Both the position numbers and the translations under genes were made by a program. A DNA stretch of 64,000 nt from Zygnema cylindricum (Eukaryota; Streptophyta; Zygnematophyceae; Zygnematales; Zygnemataceae). Of this stretch, positions 36,401 through 48,400 are shown piece by piece. The notes under the pieces are model-generated. The model saw only the letters and a list, made by a program, of their open reading frames with translations. It was not told where the DNA came from and ran no database searches. Position 1 is the first letter of the stretch. Each line of letters opens with the position of its first letter. The DNA is taken from the NCBI GenBank assembly GCA_037447655.1, contig JBBHKE010003153.1, positions 78,069 through 142,068 of the forward strand, given 5' to 3'.

Positions 36401-39400
36401 AGCGGTAACTCCTTAACAGGAAGACTCTTTTACTTTTATAACATAACACAATACGCAACAATATTACCATTTGTATTTTCCGGGTCATTAGGGTGTTTTT
36501 AGGGTATTTTAAGGTTTTTTCAGGTTTTCAAGGTTTCTAAGTGATGAAGTGTTTGGTTTTTGTGGCGTTCTAAATGTTGTACGCGAAGATCTGGATTTTT
36601 TGTCATTTTCAAGATAGGGTTTGCAAATATCTTCTTGATTGTCATTTTATATCACTCTGTTATGCGATAGATGTCTTTCTTTTGACATGGAATAGCTTTC
36701 TTTTTCCGCTCTTACACTGACCCTTGGAATAGTGGTGGTGGATTTAGAGTTATTCAGGGTGTTTGAAGGGGGTTTTTTAGACATTTAAACCTTAGGTTAT
36801 TTTTAAATGACCAAATCTGAGCTGCCTTTTTGTGAACCTTCAATTGTTGTTTGAGTCAAGAACCCTAACACAGTCTTGTGTCTCGTTGACCCAAAGCTGT
36901 GAAATAGAATGCAACACCGCTAATCGTTATTAGTGGTAAAGTAGTTCTCGCCACTTTTCTTTGTGCACATTTGTCGGATTGTCAATCGGAGACCACCAAT
37001 AGGAAGGTTAGAATCTTGCCTTCCAATAGCAACCATCGGATTGACAATCTGACAAGTTTTCACGAAAAAAATATGTTTTAAGTAGCAAAAATAACTTTAA
37101 CACTAATAACGATTAGTGGTGTAGTTAAAAGAGTCGCGGCTAACCAGCTACACAATCCAACCCTAGGTTGACACCAAAACCGCATTTACACCACTAATCC
37201 ACTCCTATTTTATTTTCGCTATTCCATTCATTTCTAGTCAAAAAAGCCTAAATTTGTCTAGTTCTATTGGTAGCTCTACCAAGCTCTACATAGAGTATAG
37301 AGTTGGTTATGTGGCTGCTCAATACCACATGTTTGTGTCTACTTAGGCCGGACTTCCATTAGGCGGTCTTAATAATCTTGCCGAATCCTCCATTAGGTCA
37401 GTGATATCTTGTCGAATCCTCCATTAGGTCAGTGATATCTTGCCGAATCCTCCATTAGGTCTAGTCAGTAAACAACCTCTCACCTACGTGGTTCATTCGG
37501 GTTGTATCGGTTAGTAATTTGAGATACTTAATGTTACTAACTGATTTTAAACAACAAACTTAACAAATTTAACCAGCATGCGTGTGCAACATGTGGCAGG
37601 CAAAAATAAACCCCTTTTGATTGGAACCATCTCGGGGTCCACTGCGGTCGTCATTTCACTTTTAGCCTTGATTGGCTGTTGCTATTTTCATCGTTACCGA
37701 AGTGAGGATCAAACCCTAAAACCTGTGTTTTTCTTAGTTACCGGATACCATAATTATTCATTTGCTCTTCATTGTGGACTAGACGGACTTTATGTGAACA
37801 TAAATCTGTATCCATGTCACTGTTTACCAAGGTGATTCTAATGGGGACCCCTTAGAATCATGAACATGCATCACACGGAAGACCTATTGACCCTCCAATT
37901 CGAATATGCAAAGAAACATATTTATGCAAACAATATTTTCATCATTTGTGTTGTTTTAATTGTAATTATCTTTCTTTGGTGATTGAGCCCAAAGCACGCA
38001 CCAAAAATGCAAATTCAAAATATTTTCATATTGCTCCCTGAAGGTTCCACTTGGCCGTTTGTAATCGTCAACTCCTACATTTTTTTTTCTCATTTTCTCT
38101 GATGCTTACATCTATAATAAATGTGACTGGCCTTGAAAAAACATGGAATAGAGTGGGCTCAATCTTATATCCTTTCCGCCAACATCTTTCAAACTCCATG
38201 AAGTAGCTTCTTAAATTTTTTGAAATCTATAACATTTTGTGGAAGTAAACATGTAGGAGTGTTAGAATGTACAATAGTATCTTCATTAGACTTATCATTG
38301 CCTTATAGTGCAGTCAAGGTCCACATCTGATTGACAGTTTGGCAGTGTGTTCGAACCTGAATTTGCAAATTTCTAAAAACGTCAATACGAAGGAAAACGT
38401 ATGCTACCATATTAAAATATTTCAAGAACTATTCTTAGTCCGGTTGTTGTTTTGTTGTCAGTATGGTATATTTCTTGTTTATAGTAAACGAATGTTGCAT
38501 TGCACTTTTCTACCATATCAAGATTAATTTTTTCTACAAACATATTATATTTTTTTGAAACATTTGGAAAGTTCCTTCACAAGAAACATGTAAAAAGGAC
38601 TAAAGAATCGTCGGTCGCTTATTCGTAATTATGATGGTTGGACTCCAGGAAAAGAAGTACGTCGTGAAAGAAAGCACCTCGTGAAACGAATTTCCCTCTC
38701 AGATATTACGGCAGCTACAAATAACTTTAGTAAAGACAATATACTTGGACAAGGAGGCTATGGCACTGTATATGTAGGAGTGACAGAGGATGGAGAGAAG
38801 TGGGCGGCGAAGAGGGCAATTAACGCCTCCATTATGAGCTTACCAGCTTTTGAGCAGGAGGTAAGGAGATCCACAAGTACACCGTGAATCGTTATTAGCG
38901 TCAATGTTTTTTTCGCCACTTAAAACATCTTTTCTCCGTACACACTTGTCGGGTTGTGGATCTGACGGTTGCGATTGAAAGGTAAGATTCTCAGCTTCCG
39001 ATTGGCAGTCTCAAATTGAAATCCGACAAGTGTGTACGGAGAAAAGATGTTTTAATTGGCGAAAAAAACATTGACGCTAATAACGATTCACGGTGTAGTG
39101 AATGGAAGAACGTCTATTTGGATTGCCAAAGTGTTCTAGTTATGAGTTACATGAATACGTCAAGTTCAAAAACGCATGTGAGTGTCCATAAAAGTAAACC
39201 AGAATTGAAATAAACCGTTTCACGGTAACATCTGCAGTTTAAGGTCTCCTCCATTAACACCACTAGAGCTATGGCTGGAAGCTTAGGATGGCCTTAACAA
39301 TTTTCTGCCTTAAAGCCAATCATTTCTGATCATTCCTAATCATTTCCCTATCTGCTTGCACTTGAGGTTGAAGACGCCATCCACTGTTATCGGAAAGTTT

Positions 39401-42400
39401 AGGTTATCGTGTTTAAGGTTGTGGTCGTTGCCGAAGATGAAACAAGTATCATTGATACATAGTATAAGTGAAAGTAACTCTGAATTGAAGATGATTGTCT
39501 GTCTATGACATATTTTACAGGTGGACATTATCTCTCAAATGAGCCACACCAATATTGTTCAACTCCTGGGATATTGCGATGAAGGCTCCGAGCAGATTCT
39601 TGTGTACGAGTTCATGGAAAGGGGCAGTTTGAAAAAACTTCTGCATGATGAAGAAGGTTTACTGGGCACATGATAACCCTAGTTTCCCTTACACAAATTA
39701 AGCATCATTTCCTCAAATTGTTTCAACTTCTTCATATTGAAAATTTATAATCTAGCACAGTAAATCATCTTTGTGTATTATAAAAATAGACCACCCAACT
39801 TAGTATGTCTAAAGCAAGAACATCTGCTGAAATTATGCTAATTATAGTGGTGAAAGCCATTGTTAATGCCACACAAATGATGGCATATAACTTAGCAATA
39901 TGCCGAATTGGTGAGATAATATGCTTCAAATGTTAAAGCCTTCATACAGAAACATTTTTTGCGGATTTTTGGTCAGACTATACAGTCAATACGAAGACGT
40001 TATTTGACCAACTGTTGCATTATTTTCAAACGGTTTAGCTGCGCAAAGCCGGGAATGTTTGAAGAACTGTTTTCGATTAAAGATATTTGGTCAGAATCGG
40101 ATAAGAATTAGGCGATTCTTCCCGATTTTGACCAAAATATCGAGTAACATTCTGTAAACATCCCTTCAACATTAAAAAACATCCAGGAAATTCACTTACA
40201 TTAAAATCAATATTTTTTCTTATTTACTCAAGACTCATATTTTCGTTTACACCCTCCAATCTGATTATGTGATTCTACTCTTGTCCTTCTGGGTTTTATC
40301 AAGAATATCATATAGGCTCCTAAGAGCTAACTTGGAAGACTCTCCAAGTAACTTTTCATATATTAATGCAGTGGAGTTTCCCTAACATTCCAGTTGTTGT
40401 GTGGTTATTGGTGATGGTGTAGGGGAAAGCTTAACATTCCAACAAAGGGTGGCAATAGCAATTGATGTCGCAGAAGGCCTTCGTTATTTGCACCACTATG
40501 CGGGAGCCACCGCCATTCACCGAGATATTAAGTCCGACAATATTCTGGTCAACTCCAAATTCAAGGTGTTGCCTCAAATCATTATCCCCGCTTTCATTTC
40601 TTTTAATGAAAAGAAATTGAGGCAAATTAAATCGTTCTGGTAATGTCGCAATAATATTGTCTTGCTTCAAGTACTTAACTGTGTCTCTTCTTGTGTTTCT
40701 ATTACCAAAGCTAATTTATCGGGAAAGCTTTGTCTGGTCCTATCTATTCTGTTTTTGAGTGCACGGAATTTAGTGTGGCTAGTCAATCCTCTATGCATGT
40801 TTTTCTCCTCGATGTCATTTGAAAGGATCTCACACAAAAATCAGAGTGCAAGACTACAGCGGAAGCATGCATAAAAAAAACAATTCACACGAGAATGAAC
40901 TGTCCACAAAAGCCAATATATTTCATAGACATTTTCTCCCATAAAATATTAACTTCCTACTCCCTCTAAGCTGCAATATATAGTACATTTACTGGGACGT
41001 CACTACTTCAAACTACAAATCAACCCAAATCATATAGTGCGCACTAAGTGCGTACAAGTCAAATTGCGTCAACAACGAAACACAAAGAACTGCCGGTACA
41101 ACTCACACGTACAACCAAAACTAACTAAAGACAAAACGCACATACCAACCGTACACTCCAAACGAAACATAACCTGGACGTCGTCAAACAAAATCTCCGT
41201 GAGACCACAAAACTACAATCCGTACTACACGACTTAATAAAACCACCCTGGACCACTAACTCCACGTAAAGACAAATAAGCCCACTAACTTAACGTAACG
41301 ACAAATTAGCCAGCCGCGCGACAGGCGCGACGGCCGATTACAAACTTTGACTTAACAATCCCCCTCTCAAACTTGTAATCATCACATCAAACCTAATTTA
41401 GGTCTCCCCCTCAAAATTACATTATGAGCCGCGGCTTTTGTCAACATATCCACGGCTTCCTCCAACGTTGAAACATACAAAAACTCAACTTCCTTTGCTG
41501 TGACCAAATCGCGTACGAAGTGCCACTGAATCCTAATATGTTTTGTCCTTTTGTGAAAGACAGGATTCTTCACCAATGCCATCGAACTCATGCTGTCAGA
41601 AAATATTTTCTTACAACCAATTGAAATCCCTAATTCTCCAAGTAGTTCTTTAATCCAAATCGATGCCTTAGACGTATGACACGCAGCCATATATTCTGCT
41701 TCGGTTGAACTTAATGCGACAGTTGGCTGGAGTCGCGAACTCCAAGAAATTGCCGCGCCACCAAAGACAAAAGCATATCCAGACGTTGACTTTCCTGTAT
41801 CAAAATCTCCACCCCAATCTGCGTCACAATATCCCACGCACTCCAAAGATGTCCGTCCAGATCGGAACAATAAACCAATCTCGACCGTACCTGCAAGGTA
41901 ACGAAATATCCTCTTCACGGCCTCCCAATGAATCTTTTTAGGAGCCTGACAAAATCGGCTCACGACAGAAACTGCGGCTGAAATATCCAGTCGCGTGGCC
42001 ACACTTAAATACATTAAACTTCCAACGGCCTCACGATAGGGCACGTGGACAGTTTCCTCCTCCTCAAATTTGCCCCACTGGAGTTGCTAGTGAGTTTGGT
42101 ATTAGCATCCAAGGGGGTAGAGGCGGGTGTGGAGTTGCTAGTGAGTTCGGTATTAGCATCCAGGGGGGTAAAGGCGGGTGTGCAGTTAGACATAGAAAAC
42201 CTATCTAAAATTTCAACAATGAATTTGTTCTTTAGAGAGGTAGAGGGTTCTGGTTTGCTGTATCACGACTTACTAAGATCCTGAGGCAATACTCTAACTC
42301 TCCTAAGTTTGCAAAGAGAAATGAGAGTTGAGCATATGTTCGAGATGGTGATGATGATAAGGGTCTCATATTTACCTCGGATGAATATGCCGAAATCTGC

Positions 42401-45400
42401 AGACAATTTGAAGAATCCTTCGCTAAAGAGAGAGCAGGCTCTAAACGCGGGGAGCTTATTTTAGGCCGTATAAGGACTTCAGGAGGCGATAGACGCGAGG
42501 AGCTTGTTTTAGGCCGTATAGGGACTTTAGGAGGCGGCAGTCGAGGTGCTTTGTGCTAGGAGAAATGTGTCCTTCCGGTTGCCGAATGAAGATTTCCTCT
42601 TGAAGGTCACCGTAAAGGAAGGCAGTCTGGGCGTCCATCTGATGGACGTCCATCCCAGTCTTGGGAGACAGTAAGTGGGAGACGGCAAGTGAGAGTGGGA
42701 GACGGCAAGTGAGAGGAGGATGCAGAGAGAGGCAAATTTTGCGACCGGAGCATATGTCTCGGTAAAATCTAGGCCTTCTTTTTGGAGAAAACCCTTGGCG
42801 ACAAAGCGGGCCTTGAAGCGGTCAAAGGAGCCATCTGCCTTGGTTTTAATGCAAAAAACCCACTTTGAGTCTATGGCTTTGCGGCCAGGAAGGAGAGCAG
42901 TCAGGTGCAAGGTGCCATTTTGCTTTAAGGAGGCAAATTCGGCATCTGGAGGGAGAGTAGCCATTTTGCTTTAAGGAGGCAAATTCGGCATCTGGAGGGA
43001 GACGAGTCAGGTGCCACGTGCCATTTTTCTTTAAGGAGGCAAATTCGGCATCTGGAGGGAGGGTAGCCATTTTGCTTTAAGGAGGCAAATTCGGCATCTG
43101 GAGGGAGACCAGTCATGTGCCACGTGCCATTTTTCTTTAAGGAGGCAAATTCGGCATCTGTAGCGACCTTCTAGGCTACAGCATCGAGACCAACTAGCAC
43201 CCGAGAAGGATGAAGGAACATCGGAGGTGGCGATGTCGGCAACTCCATGGGAATTTGGAGTTGTCCGTGCTTCAATGCGAGCACTTTTGCAAACAGCGGG
43301 TGGCTGGTCTGGGGAAAGGATAGATGAAATGTTGTAGGGAGGAGCAGATGGTGAGATGGGAGAGAGGGAGTATGGGTCAGAGACTATTCTGGCAAGAGGA
43401 AGTGAACCAAAGAAGGGGGGTGGGACAAATATAGTCCGGTTAAGTAAGGGTAGAGTGGGTAAAAGAGGAGGTTGGGGAGAAAAAAGAGGAGAAAAGAGGG
43501 AATAGGCTGGAGTTGGAAAATGAGGGATGGGAAGATGAGACGATGGAGGAGGGCTAGCAGAGATTAGTTTGAGAACAAGGGGTTTTTCATCAAACGTGAC
43601 GTCACGACTTAAAATGATACGCCGTTTGTATGGAGTCAAATTTGGTAAGCTTTGGATTCGGTGGCATAGCCGACCAAATATCGAGAATTGGCACGATTGC
43701 TCAACTTGTGCTGAAGAGTGAGGTCTTTTGCCCAAGCAATGCTTCTGAATATTCGTAAGTGAGAAACGTCCGGTTTTTGGCCTATTCATGCCTCGTGTGG
43801 GGTGAGGATTGGAACAGCTTGGGTAGGACATAAATTCCGAAGGTAGTTCGTTGTAGTGACTGCTTCGCCCGAGAACATAGGTGAAAGGAGGGCGAAGTGT
43901 AACATGGATCGACCCATGTCGCGAGAACATAGGTGAAAGGAGGGCGAAGTGTAACATGGATCGACCCATGTTGACGACAATATGGTTATAATGTTGCGAG
44001 ACTCCGTTATGTTGGGGAGTAAGGGTGTCGTAGTTTGATGCACGATTCCATAAAGTGAGAGGAACGAGGAAAACTCTTTGGAGCAAAACTCCCCGCTGAT
44101 GTCAGTTCGGAGGATTTTGATGCGACAGTTGTGATGATTCTCAACTTTCGCTTTAAAAGTTTGGAATGTAGCAAAAGTATCAAATTTGCGACATACAAGG
44201 TGCAGGTGACTGTAACGAGTAGCGTCGTCAATGAAAATTACGAAATACATTGCTCCATTATGACTTGTGTTGGACATTGGTCTACATAAGTCAGAATGGA
44301 TTAAGGAAAGTGGGCTTTTGGATTGTGTGGTGCTTGAAAGAAATGACGATCGTGGAAATTTTCCTTCGATGCATCCAGTACAAAAAGGGATTTTTCTGTT
44401 CATAAGAGAATCCAATCCTGTGACAAGGCCTTTTGATAATTGGTGAAGGCTAGGACCGGAGAGAAGGCCGTAGCGTAGTTGCCATTTGGAGAGGGTGATA
44501 TGTGGTGAAGAGATGGCGACGTTGGCAGATCCAACGGAATAAAAAGAGGAGAGAATATAAACGTCTCCTTGTTTTACTCCTGTTCCAACTGTTTGGTTTG
44601 TGTGAGTTAAAAAGTTAACATGATTGGAGGAGAATACGGCCGTAGCTCCTTGATGTAATGCCGCGCCGACGAAAATAGATTCTTTCGTAGAGCAGGGACA
44701 AAAAAGACGTTGGTGAGTTTAATGATGGCATGATTTGGGGATCGACTGGGAGTGTTGGTTTGGCCAACGTGCGTCGTTGTAAGGGCGGCGTTATTGCCAA
44801 GGAGAATTGGCATTAGAGGGCTGAGTGGGGCGATGGAGACAAACCAATCGGAACGTGAAGATAGATGGTGGGAAGCACCGGAGTCAACTATCCAATTGTT
44901 GTCAAGTACAGTTGGTGATGGTACAGACTCAGTGGAGCTGAAAACTGTCGGCACGCGAATCCAAAATCGGATTGCGTTAGTGGAGCCGAAGGGTTTACAT
45001 CGACCGTTGGAGGAATGGGCGAAGATGGATGGCCAAGAGCGTAAAGTGGATATGATTGGGCGTATCCGGGATGATGTGAGATGGATTGATCTGACGGAGG
45101 AGGATTGGCGTAATGGTACGGTTGGGCGAGAGGGTTGGTTAGAGGAAATTGAACATCCGAAACTGTGGCTTCAGCGGAGGAGGCTTGACCTTGATATGGT
45201 CCACGACCTCCTAGGTGACCTCGCCCACCCGTACAGCCTGGTCCTCCTTGAAGATCATTTTTCCGTTTGAGAGCCGGACAGAAATCAATCGTGTGATCAA
45301 TCGCTCGGCAATAGCGACAAGTGGTAGAGGAGGATTTTGATGGCTTGGGATTGGTGGAAATCACTGCCAAAGCAACGATTGGCTTGTTTTGAAATGATTG

Positions 45401-48400
45401 CTTCATCTCCTCATGGACCAAGCGAGCCGTTAAAGTGGGAATGGTTAACGTAGTTGGAGAATTGTCAAGAGAGAAATTAAGGGACGAATAGGAGTCCGAC
45501 AAACCACCAAGGATTGTCGAGATAAGATCATCGTCGGAGATCTTCGCATTAATACTCTTGAGCTGTCCTGCCAAGGATTTCAGATGCTGAACATAGATCT
45601 GAATAGAATCGGTTGGTAGCTTTTTGTAAGAGTTGAGCTGTCGCTTGAGGAATAACTTATTAGACCAAGATTGATTTTCGTAAGCAGAGGTCAGAAGTGA
45701 CCATGCTTCGTGAGCCAAAGTGGCGTCGCGGATAATGTCAATCTTAGATGACTCAAGTGCGAGAACAAGCCGAGAGTGGGCTTCTTCGTTGCGAGCAAGC
45801 CATTTGGTTTTTTCGGCAGCATCTATAGGTTCAATCTCGCTGCCACAGGTGATTGACCAGAGTTATTCACAGCGCAACAAGTGCTCGATCTGATATTTCC
45901 ATCCGTAAAAGTATGAGTCGTTAAAATTTGCAACGGTATTGGCGTTGGACGGCCCATAACCTATTAGATTAGAAGTCATGGCAACAGAAATAGAGTGGAA
46001 GATAAATGGTAGCCTGAAGTATAAGTCTTTTTAATTGATTACAATAAGAAGACAAAACAGAGTTTAAGTAGGAAAGGGAAAATACTCTGAGAGTGACCTC
46101 TCTGAAGCTGGAGGAACTTTCCTAACCTGAAGGGTCACTTGACCCTTCACTCAAAAGAATCCGGTCAAGATTTATAAGCAGATCTTTGACCAGATTCTAT
46201 TCTGACTGTACTTGAGGTACGCAGGTAAAACAGATCTGACAGGATACAAAAACAGATCTGACAAGACAGACTAGCAGACAGAATTACTGTTATGATACTA
46301 GAACATGGTCGTCGTCAAACAAAATCTCCGCGAGACCACGAAACTACAATCCGTACTACACGACTTAATAAAACCACCCTGGACCACTAACTCCACGTAA
46401 AGACAAATTAGCCCACTAACTTAACGTAACGACAAATTAGCCAGCCGCGCGACAGATCGCGACGGCCGACTACAACTTTGACTGAAAAAGACAAACTAGC
46501 TGGCCGCTTGACAGACCGCGACGGCCGATTACAAACTTTGACTTTACAATTTTGTTACGTATTTGAGAGGTCTGAAGTTGCTTATATCCCGATTGGAATA
46601 TTCTATTGGTTGTACTTATGTATTGTCCCGGTAATGGCAACACTCGATGTTAAGCTGATTACTACACCGCTCATCGTCATTTGTGTTAAAGTTGTTTTCG
46701 CTATTTAAAACATCTTTCTCTGTGCACACTTCTTGGATTGTCAATCGGAGACGAAAAATAGGAAAGTGAGAATCTTGCCTTTCAATAGAAACCAGCGGAT
46801 TGACAATCTGACAGGTGTGCACGAAGAAAAGATGTTTGAAGTGGCGAAAAAAGCTTTAACACTAATGATGCTGAACGGTGTAGTTGTTTTTTGAGCTACT
46901 ATTCACGTAAATATTAAAATGTTTCGAGAATCTTGTTTTGTGACTAAGTGGAAGTTGTTTTGGGTTGGGATTCCTTTTACAGGGAAAACTTGCAGATTTT
47001 GGTCTGATGAAGGACAACCCAGCGGACAAGACTGAGGTTGCCAACAATGTCGAAAGTACGGAAGCTCCAGGGTACACGAAGTTAAATTCGAGCAAATATA
47101 ATGACGACTCTGGAAAAACCAGAATTGCCGGAACTCCAGGATACATTGATCCTGCTTATTTGAAAACATTCCAAGTCACTAGAAAAAGCGACGTGTACAG
47201 GTCAGCAAAACCCTGTCCTTGTCGTAGGAATTGTAGTAGTGATTTGAAATGGCGACAATAGATATTTTGAGGCATGTGTGGCATGTGCGACAAGTTTTTC
47301 CTGCAATAAATTGATATCATTTTTGTAGGGATGCTCACCAAGAAGTACGAGTGATTCTGTGTAGCTTTTGTTTGATGGGTAGAGTTATAAGAGATGGGAC
47401 TCTTTTCCTAAAATGGGCTCTTTTTCTAAAATGGACTCTTTTTCTAAAATGGACTATTTTCCTAAAATGGTCTCTTTTTCTAAAATGGACTCTTTTTGGT
47501 GTATGTACGAAATGAAGCTTTGGCGTGGTCCTCTTTGAGCTTATCACTGGAAGGAGAGCGCTTGTGAAGGACGACTCGGCTCCGGAAAATGATCCCACTT
47601 TGGATACTTTGGTGCACTGGGTGAGTAAAACCGGGAGGCAAATATAACCCTTTTTAGCAGGCAATTAAGTTGCTATGGTTGTTCCCAATGTGACTGTTCC
47701 TTTTTCCTTTTTTTTGCTGGCTCCTAAACCTCTATTGATGGAATGAATCTTTTTCATTTCTTTCTATCGTGAAACAGCAACACCTTAAATATGATCTCAC
47801 ATAGTCCCATGTCTAATCAGTTTCTTTGTAAGCGTTTATCGATATTCGAGTGAATTTGGGAAATCCTTTGTCATGCCGTAAACAGATTTTGTACATACTG
47901 TTCATGACTGCCCTGCTTTCGTTTAAAATCACTAAAGTTGAAGTTATGGACTAAAATTTCCGGTTAGCTGTCCAAATCCGTCCATTTCCTAAGACTCGTA
48001 ACTTTGTCGGCTGTATGGCAAAACTCTATTTTTTGACTATAACATATAGAGAAACAAATCCAGATACTTTGCCTTCTTTATGAGCTCCAAACCCTATTCT
48101 TCACATTGGAGGCAATTGTTTTGTTCTTTCTCCCGTCTCTCCATCACTTGTAAATATGAAAATTATCTCTTCAAAAATGCGGTGAATGCACAGATGTTTC
48201 ATGTTTTTCAATCATAGAAAAATTAAAAATTTTAACCCTAAGGTATGACTGCCAAATATGGGAACAAATGGAGGTCTTGCATTCGCCAGATATTCTTACC
48301 GGAATAATTCCCAAATGGTGTATATTCTTAAAATATGCGGTGACTATGCTTTCATGCAGAAGGATGCAAATAGTAAATTATAGTAACAGATGATAAATAA

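Larger units (their letters stand above)
36297..37701 (+). other. Pro-rich stalk and transmembrane exons of the hevein kinase
   Basis: Exon 36297-36404 encodes a DSSPPPPRPPPPPPPG-type stretch followed by PLPPLPPLPPPP and Ser/Thr, an extensin-like extracellular stalk. Exon 37600-37701 starts GKNKPLLIG and encodes one hydrophobic helix (GSTAVVISLLALIGCCYF) followed by a basic HRYR stop-transfer sequence. Both are phase-1 in and phase-1 out, like the hevein exons. Confidence 0.85.
41175..46548 (-). mobile_element. Ty1/copia LTR retrotransposon D inside the kinase intron
   Basis: Minus-strand element with short LTRs: 46306-46548 (5') and 41175-41357 (3'), both starting TGT(T/A)AAGTCAAAG and ending GACGACG(A/T)CCA. 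The 3' LTR is preceded by a purine tract (gagaggggga). Internal order: gag, protease, integrase, RT, RNase H. No target duplication was found at the ends I chose. The coding sequence is broken by stops, frameshifts and many local tandem duplications. It lies in sense-opposite orientation in the intron between the catalytic-loop and DFG exons of the hevein kinase. A different copia lineage from elements A and C. Confidence 0.9.
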
